64,000 bases of DNA from Corynebacterium alimapuense (GCF_003716585.1 NZ_PTJO01000006.1:1-64000), one strand, 5' to 3'; shown: positions 19,545 through 30,045, counted from the stretch's first letter. The notes: generated from the sequence alone by a model not told the origin. Numbers and translations: made by a program.

Positions 19545-20513
19545 ATGGCATCTACTTTCACTTCCTCAATTTCCGAGTTCGATTCCCTATCCACTCCTTT
19601 GCGGGTGTTAGTCGCGTGGCGTCCAGACTCCCCTGGCCCTGAAGCGCTGGAGTTTGCAGCTTGGCTCAGCCGTACCACTGACGTGCGAATTCGCGTAGTC
19701 AGTACTTTCGTGCGCCCCTGGCCTGCCACCTCGCTGAGCAAACTAGGTGGCAAGTATCAGCGTTGGTTTCATCGGGAGGCCGAGCTCAGCGAGAAATCAG
19801 TCAAACAAGCGCTATCCGATGTTGGGGTGGCTCGCAGCTCCTGGGATAAAGAAATTTCAGTATTCGCTGATGGCCCCTCAGAGGCCATCCTCTTGACCGA
19901 GGCTGCCGATGATTTCGACGCTGACCTAATCATTCTTGGTTCGAATGCTGCCGCAGCCAAGGGACGTTTCCTCGCCGGATCCACGGCCGATGCGCTCCTG
20001 CATTCTTCTCCCCGCCCGTTGGGCTTGGCACCACGGGCGACCAAATTGTCCAAACGCGGAGTCACTCGCCTTAATTTCGCCTTCCTGGATAGCCACGGCG
20101 ATGAAAACGATACTTCCCTACGCTTTGCCGCACAGAGAGCTGATGCGTTAGGGGTCCCACTTCGAGTCCTAGCATTTTCGCCTTCCGGAATCGCAGATTC
20201 GCCAGTAAACAAGAAGCTCGATTTCACCAGGGAACTGGTTGATGAATGGCGTGAGCATTCCTTAGCGATGCTGGATCGTGCACACGATATCGTCCATGAC
20301 GCTTATCCCGAGCTATCCGTCGAATCCGAAATCGGTTCTGGATCAGGGTGGGCCGGGGCCATCGATGCCCTTAAATGGAAGAAGGGTGACCTGCTCATTA
20401 TGGGCTCTAATCCAGTAGGTCCAATCGCACGAGTCTTCCTCGGTTCTACCGCGACGGAGTTTCTCCGACACGTCCGTGTCCCCGTGGTTATCCATCCCGT
20501 CCCAAGTCCTTAG
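19545..20513 (+). CDS. Tandem universal stress protein (UspA family)
   Basis: A 322-residue protein of two UspA domains, residues about 18-155 and 165-320. Each begins with a hydrophobic strand (RVLVAWRPDSPG; LNFAFLDSHGDEND). Each ends with the nucleotide-loop pattern G-x2-G-x9-G-S: LGSNAAAAKGRFLAGSTAD and MGSNPVGPIARVFLGSTAT. This suggests ATP binding. The exact stress role is unknown. It follows the MarR gene on the same strand. Confidence 0.9.
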   Translation: MASTFTSSISEFDSLSTPLRVLVAWRPDSPGPEALEFAAWLSRTTDVRIRVVSTFVRPWPATSLSKLGGKYQRWFHREAELSEKSVKQALSDVGVARSSWDKEISVFADGPSEAILLTEAADDFDADLIILGSNAAAAKGRFLAGSTADALLHSSPRPLGLAPRATKLSKRGVTRLNFAFLDSHGDENDTSLRFAAQRADALGVPLRVLAFSPSGIADSPVNKKLDFTRELVDEWREHSLAMLDRAHDIVHDAYPELSVESEIGSGSGWAGAIDALKWKKGDLLIMGSNPVGPIARVFLGSTATEFLRHVRVPVVIHPVPSP

Positions 20514-20536
20514 CCCACGAGGCTAGAGTGGTCCAC

Positions 20537-21067
20537 ATGAGCGAACAACCACCGGATAAGGAGCAACCGACCTCTCGGGGCCGGGGTTGGCGGGGATTTC
20601 TCGAACACCCTGAAAATGACCTGACTACAGATGCCGACTTCGCAAATCTCCGTCCCCCATCACCACAGACTGCCGAAGATCTAGCGTCTTCCATTGATCC
20701 TGCGGTCCAAGCCGAGCGCAACCGTCAATCCAGCCGGCAGGCAATGATCTGGTTGGCGGCTATCCCCGGTATTACTTTCGGGATGGGTTTCCTGCTGCTG
20801 CTGATCACTCGGATGATCGGTGGACCAGAATGTACCACTGGTGAAGCCACCTGGCTATGTACCCGTAGCTCCCAAATTTGGTGGCCGATTGTCACCAGTA
20901 TCGTGCCAATCGTTGGCGTATTCGGCACCGCGATCATCATGAACCGGAAGCTAAAATCCTATACCCGCTGGCGTACTTGGATGGGTGTGTTCTGGTTCAT
21001 GGTCCCGTTTTGCATGATGTGGATGCTGACCGTGGGCCAGGTCCTGATCACTGCGTTAATGCCTTAA
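20537..21067 (+). CDS. Membrane protein of unknown function
   Basis: A 176-residue protein. The first 75 residues are hydrophilic and rich in Pro and charged residues, followed by three or four membrane segments ([59 protein letters not shown]). The ATG at 20537 has no ribosome-binding site but lies 7 nt after TAGAGT, a -10-like box, so the mRNA is probably leaderless. Its stop overlaps the convergent trhO gene by 20 bp. Confidence 0.75.
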   Translation: MSEQPPDKEQPTSRGRGWRGFLEHPENDLTTDADFANLRPPSPQTAEDLASSIDPAVQAERNRQSSRQAMIWLAAIPGITFGMGFLLLLITRMIGGPECTTGEATWLCTRSSQIWWPIVTSIVPIVGVFGTAIIMNRKLKSYTRWRTWMGVFWFMVPFCMMWMLTVGQVLITALMP

Positions 21068-21962
21068 TCGCAACCTCGGCGCAGTCAGCTCGCCCACAGT
21101 GCCTAGTTTCTGGCTGAGCGAAGCACTCAGCACAAATGAGCACTTGCCTCCGGCAGGTATCTTCGTTGACGCAATTGACGAAAGTATCCGTGGGCTTTTC
21201 GCAGTGGACACACTTTCCCAAGCGTTTGTGATCTTCTCCAAACTCCACGTGCATCCGTCGATCGAAGACGTAGAGAGATCCTTCCCAGAGGCCAGCGTTG
21301 CCGTACTTTTCGCCGTAGCGAACAATGCCGCCGTCGACTTGATAGACCTCGGAGAATCCACGGTTTTTCATCACTGATGACAACACTTCACAGCGCACCC
21401 CACCGGTGCAATAGGTCACCACTGGCCGGTCTTTCATCCAGTCATATTTGCCTGATTCGATCTCATCGATGAAATCATGAGTGGTGTCAACCTCTGGGAC
21501 CACCGCATCACGGAAGCGCCCGATTTGCGCCTCCATCGCATTACGTCCATCAAAGAAGACGACATCGTCTCCGCGAGTGTCGACAAGCTCGTTGACTTCC
21601 TCCGGCGCTAGATGCACACCGCCGCCGATGACTCCATCCTCATCGACTTTGAGCTCACCCGGCGCGCCGAAGGAGACGATCTCATCGCGAACCTTGACCG
21701 AAAGTTTGGGAAAGTCCTCCGCTCCTCCCTCTGACCACTTGAACTCCATGTCATGGAATCCGGGGTATTCACGAGTTTTGCGGCGATAGCGTTTACAAGC
21801 GGCAATGTCACCGCCGACAGTGCCGTTAATACCGTGCTCTGAGACAAGGATGCGTCCGCGTAGCCCCAGCAGCTCGCAGAGGTCACGCTGCCAGAGCATG
21901 ACCGCCTTCGGGTCCGCGATGGGGGTGAAGCGGTAGTACAGGAGGATTTTGCTGATGGACAC
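21048..21962 (-). CDS. trhO: tRNA uridine-34 5-hydroxylase, rhodanese family
   Basis: A 304-residue protein of the YceA/TrhO family, which makes 5-hydroxyuridine at wobble position 34 of some tRNAs. The N-terminal ferredoxin-like domain ([13 protein letters not shown]) is followed by a rhodanese domain with the active loop CTGGVRCE (residues about 185-192) and a C-terminal cysteine-rich part ([21 protein letters not shown]). The start is GTG at 21962, with TAGAAT 7 nt before it on the minus strand, so it may be leaderless. Confidence 0.92.
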   Translation of the reverse strand: MSISKILLYYRFTPIADPKAVMLWQRDLCELLGLRGRILVSEHGINGTVGGDIAACKRYRRKTREYPGFHDMEFKWSEGGAEDFPKLSVKVRDEIVSFGAPGELKVDEDGVIGGGVHLAPEEVNELVDTRGDDVVFFDGRNAMEAQIGRFRDAVVPEVDTTHDFIDEIESGKYDWMKDRPVVTYCTGGVRCEVLSSVMKNRGFSEVYQVDGGIVRYGEKYGNAGLWEGSLYVFDRRMHVEFGEDHKRLGKCVHCEKPTDTFVNCVNEDTCRRQVLICAECFAQPETRHCGRADCAEVAIKALTQ

Positions 21963-22116
21963 GCTTCCAATTCTAACGGTCTCGCCCTAGCGCTAAGGCG
22001 ACAAGGCTCCCCTGCGATTGCGAGAAATCTCTGCGTATCTCTGCGATTGGCTCAACCTGACTGCCCAGCCTTAAACAAACTCGACGGCCCGACGTAGTGA
22101 CCCCGAGCTTGGATGA

Positions 22117-23610
22117 CTAACGCTTGCGATACAGGCGCTTGCGCCAATACTCCGGCTCTGAGGTAACCAAGACACCAAGGTTGCGGAAAATGCTCTCATC
22201 CACCGAACCCAGGATGGTAGTGGTGTGCACCTCGCAGCCGCGGAGGTTTTTCAATTCAGCCAGCGCCCGACGAGCAGACTCGGATCCTGCTGCGGAAACC
22301 GATAGTGCAATCAGCACCTCATCGGTGTGTAGCCGAGGATTGCGAGATCCCAGGTGTTCGGTCTTGAGCGTCTGGATCGGCTCAATCGATTCTGGCGATA
22401 GCAAGTGTTCTTGGGGTTCAAGACCAGCCAGGTTTTTTAACGCATTGAGCAACATCGCCGCGGAACAACCAAAAAGCTCGGAAGTCTTGCCGGTAATGAT
22501 AGATCTATCTGCCAGCTCGATTGCGCAGCCAGGCTCACCAGTTGACTCAGATACCGCCAAGGCCGGTGCCACCACTCGGCGATCATCTACTCGACAACCA
22601 GCTTTGCTCATGACCATGGCCACCCGAGAAGAGAGCATGTCATCTTGTTCTTCTCGGCGTTCCTCGACCAATGCCTTGAAATAGCGGCGGATGATCTCTT
22701 GGCGTGATGCCTCTCGGCAGACCTGATCACTAGAGATGCAGTAACCAGCCATGTTCACCCCCATTTCCGTGGGTGAAGCATAGGGGCTCTCCCCTGCCAA
22801 CGTCTCAAAGAGTGTCTTTAATAGCGGGAAAACTTCAACGTCACGGTTATAGCTTGTAACTTGCTCGCCATAGGCAGCCAGGTGGAAGGGGTCAATAAGA
22901 TTGATGTCATCTAGGTCCACGGTTGCGGCTTCATAAGCCAAGTTAACTGGGTGTTCTAAGGGGAGATTCCAGATCGGGAAGGTCTCAAATTTGGCATAGC
23001 CTGCCACTGTTCCCCGTTGATAGTCGTGGTAAATCTGCGAGAGGCAGGTGGCCAGCTTCCCCGAGCCTGGGCCAGGCGCGGTCACCACTACTAGGTCTCG
23101 GGAGGTCTCTACATACTCGTTGATGCCGAATCCCTCTTCGGAGACGATCCGGCGAGTATCGGTGGGGTACCCCGGGATCACCCGGTGGCGAGAGACCTTC
23201 AGGCCCAATCGTTCCAGCCGGTCGATGAAGCTCTCAGCGATCGAGTTATCGAAGGTCAACTGGGTGAGCACGACGTGTTCAACAAGGAAGCCGCGCTCGC
23301 GGAAGACATCGATGAGCCGCAAAGCGTCTTCTTCATAGGGAATACCCAAATCAGCACGAATCTTCTGCCGTTGAAGATCCTTGGCATTGAGGCAAACGAC
23401 AATCTCGACGTCATCCTTGATACGTTCGAGCATCGCGATCTTGTTATCCGGGGTAAATCCTGGAAGCACCCGGGAGGCGTGCAGATCATCGAAGAGTTTG
23501 CCGCCCATTTCGAGGTAGAGTTTGCCGCCGATTTCTCGACGCCGAGCGTTAATGTGCTCCGACTGCAACTCGATGTATTTCTCGCGGTCAAAGCCGATCG
23601 TATGCGGCAT
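22117..23610 (-). CDS. DUF1846 family protein
   Basis: A 497-residue protein of the DUF1846 family, which in Gram-positive bacteria is a full-length soluble protein of ATP-dependent dicarboxylate/CoA-ligase-like fold with unclear activity. Features include [19 protein letters not shown] at the N-terminus and [19 protein letters not shown] at about 178-196, a loop resembling a P-loop. The length matches the family. It has an AAGGACA site before the ATG. Monocistronic; function unknown. Confidence 0.85.
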   Translation of the reverse strand: MPHTIGFDREKYIELQSEHINARRREIGGKLYLEMGGKLFDDLHASRVLPGFTPDNKIAMLERIKDDVEIVVCLNAKDLQRQKIRADLGIPYEEDALRLIDVFRERGFLVEHVVLTQLTFDNSIAESFIDRLERLGLKVSRHRVIPGYPTDTRRIVSEEGFGINEYVETSRDLVVVTAPGPGSGKLATCLSQIYHDYQRGTVAGYAKFETFPIWNLPLEHPVNLAYEAATVDLDDINLIDPFHLAAYGEQVTSYNRDVEVFPLLKTLFETLAGESPYASPTEMGVNMAGYCISSDQVCREASRQEIIRRYFKALVEERREEQDDMLSSRVAMVMSKAGCRVDDRRVVAPALAVSESTGEPGCAIELADRSIITGKTSELFGCSAAMLLNALKNLAGLEPQEHLLSPESIEPIQTLKTEHLGSRNPRLHTDEVLIALSVSAAGSESARRALAELKNLRGCEVHTTTILGSVDESIFRNLGVLVTSEPEYWRKRLYRKR

Positions 23611-23762
23611 GCTCTTGTGTCCTTCGATATGGCCCGAATATGACTTCCATCGACTCTACCGCGTGCTGTTCACTCTCTCAGGAAGTGCTTAACGACGCCG
23701 CCGATGAGCTGCTGGGCACTCACGTTCAGGTCTGCTGTGGCTAACTCGTTAGACTCTCCCCT

Positions 23763-24575
23763 ATGCCTGAAGGTCATGTCATTCACCGTCTCGCGGAGAC
23801 GCTCAACAATAGCTATCGCGGGCGAGATTTGTCAGTGAGTTCACCGCAGGGTCGCTTTGCGGCCCAGGCAGCAGTATTAGATCAACATCAGATAGACAAA
23901 GCAGAAGCTGTGGGCAAACACTTGTTCATTGACTTTGATGCACCCAGTTTGACGCATATTGTGCACATTCATCTCGGATTGATTGGCAAACTACAATTCG
24001 AGCCGGTCTCTGATCTGCATGGCCAGATCCGCTTGCACCTGGATAACGGCACGGAGGCCGCCAATCTTCGGGGACCGCAGTGGTGTCGGCTCATCACCGA
24101 CGGTGAGTATGCGGCTGCGGTGGCCAAACTGGGCGAAGACCCGCTCCGCGGCGATGCATACCCGGCACGGCTGTGGAAGTCAGTATCTAGGTCTAGAAGA
24201 TCGATCGGCTCTTTGTTAATGGATCAGAAGCTCTTTGCTGGCGTAGGCAATATCTATCGCGCTGAGACGCTTTTTCGGTTGGGCATCTCGCCTTTTCGGG
24301 CTGGCAATGAACTCACCAAAGCAGAGTTCGACAGCATCTGGTTGGACCTAGTGGGGCTGATGGCAGAGGGAGTTCGCCTCGGCAGGATCGACACCGTCCG
24401 ACCTGAGCACACTCCCGAGGCGATGGGCCGCAGCCCGCGCAAAGATGACCACGGTGGCGAAGTCTATGTCTACCGCCGGCTCGGAATGCCGTGCTACGTG
24501 TGTGGAGCACCGATTGTGGAGCAAGTCATGGAGGGGCGCAATCTATTTTGGTGCCCGAGCTGCCAAAAGAACTAG
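23763..24575 (+). CDS. Fpg/Nei family DNA glycosylase
   Basis: A 270-residue base-excision repair enzyme that removes oxidised bases and cleaves the strand. The N-terminus is MPEGHVIHR: after removal of Met, Pro is the nucleophile and Glu3 the catalytic acid. The H2TH region reads LLMDQKLFAGVGNIYRAE, and a C-terminal zinc finger has CYVC and CPSC. The opening PEGHVIHRLA is that of actinobacterial Nei2-type proteins rather than Fpg (PELPEVE). TAGACT lies 7 nt before the ATG and no ribosome-binding site is present, so a leaderless mRNA is likely. Confidence 0.92.
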   Translation: MPEGHVIHRLAETLNNSYRGRDLSVSSPQGRFAAQAAVLDQHQIDKAEAVGKHLFIDFDAPSLTHIVHIHLGLIGKLQFEPVSDLHGQIRLHLDNGTEAANLRGPQWCRLITDGEYAAAVAKLGEDPLRGDAYPARLWKSVSRSRRSIGSLLMDQKLFAGVGNIYRAETLFRLGISPFRAGNELTKAEFDSIWLDLVGLMAEGVRLGRIDTVRPEHTPEAMGRSPRKDDHGGEVYVYRRLGMPCYVCGAPIVEQVMEGRNLFWCPSCQKN

Positions 24576-24836
24576 TACTAGCGTTGCTTTCGGTCTCTCC
24601 TCGAGAGCTAGATTTCAGCGAACGCCTCAGGCCCTAGCTAGCTAATTACAAGACTCCGAATTCCGTTACCTCTTGTTCAAGCAATGTTCCATATGCGTAT
24701 CAGCAGTCTCGTATTTCTATTTCACTTGCGTGCGGTCTAGTAGTGATGTCCCCAGAAAACGCCATGTCTTGGGCTATCGCACTGAACGACATGACCCTTG
24801 CATTGTCAGAAAGAAGCTGTTTTGCGTTCGCATACT

Positions 24837-25751
24837 ATGCACAAAGTCACTGCTATCACTACCACCGCTGTTGTCCTTGGTCTCGGACTTACTGCTTGCT
24901 CCGCAGATTCCTCTGAGACAAACGCTCAAGATAACGATGTCATCCGTTTCGCCACCCTTCCGCTGACCGATGACCCGACCACTGAGACACCGGTTGAAGC
25001 CATCCAAGAGCTTCTGGAAGAAGAAACTGGCTATCGCGTTGAAGTCACAGATGTCCCGAATTACTCCGCCGTCATTGAAGCGATTCGCGCTGGCCACGAA
25101 GACATCGGGATGATGTCCGGCTTCCCCTCCGCGCTGGCAGTTAATACCGGCGAAGTTGATGCGCTAGTGGCTTGGCCAGGCGATGGAGAGCCGGTCTCCA
25201 ACTGCATTGTCTTGGATGATTCCCCGCTGCAAGACCTCAATGACATCACGGCGGACACCACCATCGCCTTCGCTGATCCGGCATCAAGCTCCGGTTATTT
25301 CATGCCTATCCACATGCTCGACCAAGCCGGATTAACGATGGATGAGGACTACACGGTCCTACTCTCCGGCGGCCACGACCGTAGCTTCATGGCCTTGGAA
25401 AGCGGACAGGCTGACGTGGCCTGCACCTCGAATATCTTCATTGATATGGCCGGCCAAGATAACCCAATGTTCCCATTTGACGAGGGTGAGATCCGTTCCT
25501 TGGGTCAGTCCATTTCTATGCCGGTCTCCCTCGCGATCCTTGGCAATCAGGATATGAGCGAAGAAAAGCGCGACGCTCTCATTGAGGCGTTGCCCAAGGT
25601 CTATAGCCAGGAAAACGCCGATCGCCTCGGTGTGTACGCCGAGGGGATCCCCGAAGGCGTCGATCCAATCATCGAACCCGAAGCCGAGATTTTCCAGCCC
25701 TTCGTCGACATTGCAGCGGTTGCCGATGTCGATATCTCGGATCTTGGGTAA
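24837..25751 (+). CDS. phnD: Phosphonate/phosphite ABC transporter substrate-binding lipoprotein
   Basis: A 304-residue PhnD-type binding protein. It has a signal peptide ending in the lipobox LTAC (Cys about 20 residues in), so the mature protein is anchored to the membrane. The family motif appears as DPASSSGYFMPIHML, and the ligand-contact region as GGHDRSFMALESGQADVACTS. ATG 24837 lacks a clear ribosome-binding site; a TTG at 24822, 5 nt after AAGAAG, is an alternative start that lengthens the signal peptide. First gene of a five-gene operon. The ligand could be phosphonate, phosphite or another oxyanion. Confidence 0.9.
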   Translation: MHKVTAITTTAVVLGLGLTACSADSSETNAQDNDVIRFATLPLTDDPTTETPVEAIQELLEEETGYRVEVTDVPNYSAVIEAIRAGHEDIGMMSGFPSALAVNTGEVDALVAWPGDGEPVSNCIVLDDSPLQDLNDITADTTIAFADPASSSGYFMPIHMLDQAGLTMDEDYTVLLSGGHDRSFMALESGQADVACTSNIFIDMAGQDNPMFPFDEGEIRSLGQSISMPVSLAILGNQDMSEEKRDALIEALPKVYSQENADRLGVYAEGIPEGVDPIIEPEAEIFQPFVDIAAVADVDISDLG

Positions 25752-25765
25752 GGGGATATTCAACC

Positions 25766-26614
25766 ATGAATTCTGCGATGAATACTCTTGAAAAGGTCTC
25801 TCCTAGGTCTACCAAGACTGTCAGGTCTACCAACCCTGTTTCTGCGGCTGAATCTTCTTTGATCCACATCCGTCAATTGCACGTTCGCTACAGCGCAGAT
25901 AGCCCCATCGTCCTTGCCGGAGTAGACCTTGACCTCTATCAAGGCGAGGTTGTGGCGCTTCTTGGCTCATCAGGTTCAGGAAAATCCACCTTAATGAAGG
26001 CCTTAACCGGTTTCGCACCGATTACTTCAGGCACAGTCCAAGCCGGTCGTTTCGATGTAGCCCATGTTAAAAACCGGGAGCTCCGCGCCCTCCGTTCCGA
26101 GGTCGGCCAGGTTTTTCAGCAATTCAACCTAGTTGGACGCTTGTCAGTTCTGACCAATGTTCTTATGGGAAGCCTTCACGGCGCTGGAGCTCTCAACCGG
26201 ATCGGCACCTTTCGATCAGCAGATCGTCAGCGAGCCTATGACTTGCTTGATCGAGTCGGCATTGCCCACAAAGCTCTAGAACCGGCTAGGTCGCTTTCCG
26301 GTGGCCAACAACAACGAGTTGCCATTGCACGGGCGCTCATGCAAAACCCCAAGTTCATTCTCGCTGATGAACCGGTGGCCTCTCTGGATCCACGGATGAG
26401 CGAGACTGTCCTGCACTTGCTCACTGATATCGCTCGCGATGAAAACATACCGGTATTGGTCAGCCTGCATGTGTTGCAGCTTGCTTTGGAACATTCAGAC
26501 CGAATAGTTGGGCTCCGCCATGGATCCATTGTCATCGAGGGAAAAACTAAGAACCTGACTGCCGAAGACCTCTCCCCCGTATACGACATTGAGCAGGAAG
26601 CAGAGGCGGACTAA
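25766..26614 (+). CDS. phnC: Phosphonate-type ABC transporter ATP-binding protein
   Basis: A 282-residue ATPase. Walker [13 protein letters not shown]-loop [21 protein letters not shown] (typical of PhnC), signature [15 protein letters not shown], Walker [13 protein letters not shown] and the switch His in [21 protein letters not shown] are all present. It starts 14 bp after phnD and overlaps phnE by 1 nt. The first 30 residues are a non-conserved Ser/Thr-rich extension. Confidence 0.93.
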   Translation: MNSAMNTLEKVSPRSTKTVRSTNPVSAAESSLIHIRQLHVRYSADSPIVLAGVDLDLYQGEVVALLGSSGSGKSTLMKALTGFAPITSGTVQAGRFDVAHVKNRELRALRSEVGQVFQQFNLVGRLSVLTNVLMGSLHGAGALNRIGTFRSADRQRAYDLLDRVGIAHKALEPARSLSGGQQQRVAIARALMQNPKFILADEPVASLDPRMSETVLHLLTDIARDENIPVLVSLHVLQLALEHSDRIVGLRHGSIVIEGKTKNLTAEDLSPVYDIEQEAEAD

Positions 26615-27459
26615 TGAGCATCATCAATGCTCGCTCAACCAAACAAGAGCCCCAACAAAACGACAAGCAGCAGGCAGAGATCGAGCGTCAACTACAAGCA
26701 TTCCGGGTCCCACGTGCCCGCGTGGCTACGGGATTGCTGATTGCCATTGGCTTCTTTTTCTGGTCCACCAACGGTGCACAGTTCAACTTCCTCATGCTGG
26801 GTGAAGGCGCCACCAATATGGTCGACTTTATTGGCCGGCTTTTTCCACCAGATTTCTCCCAGTTTGCACTCATCGTTGATCTATTAATTGAGACTCTCCA
26901 GATGGCCATCGTCGGCACCGTCCTTGGAGCTGTCTTAGCTCTAATCGCGGCTTTCGGTGCGTCGAGCAATATCGCCCCTAACTGGCTCTACTATCCCTGC
27001 CGTTGGATGATGAATATCATTCGTTCGCTGCCAGATCTGGTCATCGCTTTGATGTTTGTCTCTGCCGTCGGGCTTGGCCCCTTCGCTGGCATTCTCGCAA
27101 TGACCGTCGGGTCTATCGGGTCAATCGGCAAAGTGTTCGCCGAAGCTATGGAATCCGTCGACCGTGGCCCAATAACTGCGTTGGAATCCGTGGGAGCCTC
27201 GAAACGACAAGTAGTGCAATACGCAATTCTCCCCCAGGCAATGCCGATGCTGACTAGCTATACCCTGCTGCTTTTCGAGGGCAATATTCGCGGTGCCACC
27301 ATCCTGGGATTGGTCGGTGCTGGTGGCATCGGCTTAGAACTGACCACCGCTATGAATCGGTATGAATATGGGCATCTCAGCGCAATGGTCATCTGCATCA
27401 TTGTCCTTGTCACCATCATCGATCAATTCAGCGCCATTATCCGAAAGAGGATCCAATAA
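26614..27459 (+). CDS. phnE: Phosphonate-type ABC transporter permease
   Basis: A 281-residue inner-membrane protein with about six helices. The EAA loop that contacts the ATPase reads AMESVDRGPITALESVGAS. The stretch RSLPDLVIALMFVSAVGLGPFAG is typical of PhnE. Translation is coupled at both ends (1-nt overlap with phnC and with the phosphatase gene). Confidence 0.93.
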   Translation: MSIINARSTKQEPQQNDKQQAEIERQLQAFRVPRARVATGLLIAIGFFFWSTNGAQFNFLMLGEGATNMVDFIGRLFPPDFSQFALIVDLLIETLQMAIVGTVLGAVLALIAAFGASSNIAPNWLYYPCRWMMNIIRSLPDLVIALMFVSAVGLGPFAGILAMTVGSIGSIGKVFAEAMESVDRGPITALESVGASKRQVVQYAILPQAMPMLTSYTLLLFEGNIRGATILGLVGAGGIGLELTTAMNRYEYGHLSAMVICIIVLVTIIDQFSAIIRKRIQ

Positions 27460-28220
27460 TGACCATGACCATTCCATCCATCACCCCATCCCCGTTGGCG
27501 AACCTCCGGGACTTAGGCGGTATCAAGGCTGCCGCAGGGCGCATCCGGCCAGGAGTCATTTGGCGTTCCGATGACATCTCTCTTATTGATGAGGATTCGG
27601 CACTCTCACTCGTAGATAATGGCCTACATTCCGTGATCGATCTGCGTTCGTTCGCAGAGGTCAATATGACTGGTCGAGGTGTATTGGGGACTCATCCCGT
27701 GAGCTACCACCATATTCCGTTCATGGCTTCGGTAAAGCAGTCGGTCACTTCACTCGAGGAAGTACTCAATCAGCCACGTTTCGAACAGATGTATATCCGC
27801 ATTTTCGAGAATGCAGCTCCCCAAATCGTCACCTCCTTGGCCATCATCGCGCACTCCCCAGGCACGGTCGCGTTTCATTGTGCCGCCGGCCAGGATCGCA
27901 CCGGTGTGCTCGCCGCTGCACTATTGCTCAGTGTCGGAGTAGAAGAACAAGACATCGTGGCTGATTATGCGCTGACTGGCCACAACTCAGCTGCCATCCG
28001 GGATAGATTGGCTCCCATAATGGGACCACTAATGACAGAGATGGGCATCAACCTCGATCAGGCTGCCCGCGCAGCTTTGCGCACAGAATTCTCTCCCGCG
28101 CCCATGATCGGTTTGATGAGCTACCTTCGCCGGACGTACTCAGATCCGCTCGTCCCGCTCAAGCGAGCAGGTTTGAGCGATTCTCTCATCGCTCAGCTAG
28201 GTGCAAAAGTGGTTATCTAA
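27459..28220 (+). CDS. Tyrosine/dual-specificity protein phosphatase-like protein
   Basis: A 253-residue protein of the bacterial tyrosine phosphatase (PtpB-like/DSP) family. The P-loop is HCAAGQDRTGV, with catalytic Cys and Arg of C-x5-R. The N-terminal FxxNLRDLGG-like element reads PLANLRDLGGIKAAAGRIRP and is followed by LWRSD-like VIWRSDD, the usual order. Members dephosphorylate phosphotyrosine or phosphoinositides, and some act on small phosphoesters. It overlaps phnE and the TetR gene by 1 nt each, so it belongs to the transporter operon; it might release phosphate from an imported ester. Confidence 0.85.
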   Translation: MTMTIPSITPSPLANLRDLGGIKAAAGRIRPGVIWRSDDISLIDEDSALSLVDNGLHSVIDLRSFAEVNMTGRGVLGTHPVSYHHIPFMASVKQSVTSLEEVLNQPRFEQMYIRIFENAAPQIVTSLAIIAHSPGTVAFHCAAGQDRTGVLAAALLLSVGVEEQDIVADYALTGHNSAAIRDRLAPIMGPLMTEMGINLDQAARAALRTEFSPAPMIGLMSYLRRTYSDPLVPLKRAGLSDSLIAQLGAKVVI

Positions 28221-28819
28221 TGCCCCTTATTAAGGAAAACCCACTGGGTCCTGGACGACCTCGCGTACAAGGGCATGATGAGCGGATTATCGCTGCTGCA
28301 CTGCTGCTTATTGACAGCAATCAGAGAGTCTCTATCAGCGCACTAGTAAAAGAAAGCGGGGTCTCACGAGCAGCCATCTATCGCCGATGGCCTTCCTTGG
28401 CCGACTTGATCGCAGCAGCTCTAGATCAAGGGCGCAACTACCCAAAGGTCGATACCACTGGGGACATAAAAGAGACCTTGTTCACTATGATGTTCACCCA
28501 TGGTGAAGAATCTCGCGGCAAAACCTATTCGCTAAGGCGCTTTCGCAAACGCCTCGAGTTGAGCTTGGCAGACCCTGATCTGCAGAGAGCCTATTGGAAC
28601 TCCCATGTAAAGAAGCGCCGAGATAACCTGCTTGCCGCTCTTGAAACCGCCAAAAGACGAGATGAAATCAGAGCAGATGTCAATATCGAGGCTGCCCTCG
28701 ATATGCTCTTAGGCGTGTTCTACTACCAACTAGTCGTCCGTGGCTCGAGTATGGACGATAGCGAGACTAAGCAGCGATGCATCGACGGTTTCGAGTTGGT
28801 ATGGAAAGGCATGAAGTAG
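28220..28819 (+). CDS. TetR-family regulator of the phn operon (inferred)
   Basis: A 199-residue regulator. The helix-turn-helix at residues about 35-65 reads VSISALVKESGVSRAAIYRRWPS, with the YRRW ending typical of TetR proteins. The preceding PGRPRVQGHDERIIAAAL is the usual N-terminal helix. The C-terminal ligand domain is not informative. As last gene of the phnDCE-phosphatase operon it probably controls that operon. Confidence 0.88.
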   Translation: MPLIKENPLGPGRPRVQGHDERIIAAALLLIDSNQRVSISALVKESGVSRAAIYRRWPSLADLIAAALDQGRNYPKVDTTGDIKETLFTMMFTHGEESRGKTYSLRRFRKRLELSLADPDLQRAYWNSHVKKRRDNLLAALETAKRRDEIRADVNIEAALDMLLGVFYYQLVVRGSSMDDSETKQRCIDGFELVWKGMK

Positions 28820-28864
28820 CTGGCGGATCCGTGTTGGTGTCAACGGTCCTCCTAAAGCTGCTGC

Positions 28865-29515
28865 CTAGTTAGAGAAATCCTGATCGGAGTAATCAAGTCT
28901 AGGCAGCTCATCTCTGGGGCCTAGTTCCACGGCCTCTCGTGGTCGCTCCGCCAATAGGTGCTGAGCTGCTTCGATCATGGATACCGCCCCGTTTGCATCG
29001 ATGCGAACAGTAATAAAACCGGCGACCACTAACCCGGTGACCGCGTCAGTAAGCAATAGCGCTTGCTTGCCACGAAACCCATATGCCTGGACTCCCCTGC
29101 TCATGGCTTCATGGAGTTCGCTCCGATAGTCCACCAACACCTGCGCCATGACAGTGTCTCTGGCGATGGGTGCACTGGCTGCATTAAGTAGCAAGCAGCC
29201 ATTGGCAGCAGCGATGGAATCCTGACCTGAAAATGCCTCAGCCAGCCCGTCAAGGTAGTTAGCCAGCGCGTTGTCAGTGACTATTTTTCGCTGCAATGGG
29301 GCCAATCGGGTACGAATAATGTCGCACACATAGCTGGCGACGGCGGCGTCGAATAGCCCCTTCTTTGAGCCAAAACTGTTGTAGATACTGGATCTGCTCA
29401 GCCCCGTGGCCCGCTCCAAGGCTGGCACGGATGTTGCTTCGTAGCCGGTCTCCCAAAACTGCGTTCGGGCCGCGGCTATGACGGCCTCTCGATCGAACTC
29501 TTGGGCGCGTGCCAC
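28865..29515 (-). CDS. TetR-family transcriptional regulator
   Basis: A 216-residue regulator. The helix-turn-helix reads TSVPALERATGLSRSSIYNSFGSKKGLFDAAV, a TetR/AcrR pattern of the group with SIYNSFGSKK. The start is GTG at 29515 behind AGGAGG. It is divergent from the DUF1304 gene, and a clear palindrome lies between them at 29560-29575. It likely represses DUF1304 and the oxidoreductase behind it. Confidence 0.9.
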   Translation of the reverse strand: MARAQEFDREAVIAAARTQFWETGYEATSVPALERATGLSRSSIYNSFGSKKGLFDAAVASYVCDIIRTRLAPLQRKIVTDNALANYLDGLAEAFSGQDSIAAANGCLLLNAASAPIARDTVMAQVLVDYRSELHEAMSRGVQAYGFRGKQALLLTDAVTGLVVAGFITVRIDANGAVSMIEAAQHLLAERPREAVELGPRDELPRLDYSDQDFSN

Positions 29516-29559
29516 GTGATCCTCCTTTGACTTTTTGGAATACTTGTTTCAGAATAGCT

Positions 29560-29575
29560 TGTAACGGTCGTTACA
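29560..29575. promoter_or_regulatory. TetR operator candidate
   Basis: TGTAACG and CGTTACA with GT between them form a 16-bp palindrome in the 93-bp region between the divergent TetR and DUF1304 genes. The position and shape fit a TetR operator. Confidence 0.7.
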
Positions 29576-29608
29576 GAAAGTCCGTACCACATCCGCCCGG
29601 AGGCACTC

Positions 29609-29995
29609 ATGATCATCGCTGGACTCGTTCTCACCGGAATCGCAGCATTGCTACACGTCTTCATCTTCTACATCCAGGCCATCGCGTGGACCGGAGAACG
29701 AGCCCGCTCCGTATTCAACAATTCCGAGCAAGAAGCACTCGCCACCAAAGAAATGGCCTTTAACCAGGGCTTCTACAATCTCTTCCTGGCCATTGCCATC
29801 TTTTCCGGCATCATTGCCTTCGCGCTCGGCAATACTGCAATCGGCGCTACCCTCGTGTTCACCGGTGCCGGTTCGATGGCCGCCGCAGCAACTGTCCTGC
29901 TGATCACCAGCCCGGACAAGCGTTCAGCGGCCCTCAAACAGGGGGTCATTCCCGCACTCGGCGTCATCGCGCTCGCCATCGGCTTAGCCAGTTAA
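29609..29995 (+). CDS. DUF1304 membrane protein
   Basis: A 128-residue protein with four membrane helices. The first helix ends LLHVFIFYIQAIAWTG and the loop FNQGFYNLFLAIAIF is typical of DUF1304. Function is unknown; these proteins often accompany TetR regulators and oxidoreductases. A GGAGG site precedes the ATG. The next gene follows after 50 bp on the same strand. Confidence 0.85.
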   Translation: MIIAGLVLTGIAALLHVFIFYIQAIAWTGERARSVFNNSEQEALATKEMAFNQGFYNLFLAIAIFSGIIAFALGNTAIGATLVFTGAGSMAAAATVLLITSPDKRSAALKQGVIPALGVIALAIGLAS

Positions 29996-30045
29996 CTGGC
30001 CCACGCAATCTTTTAGTTCACCTCTCCACAGAAAGCAGGCACCAC

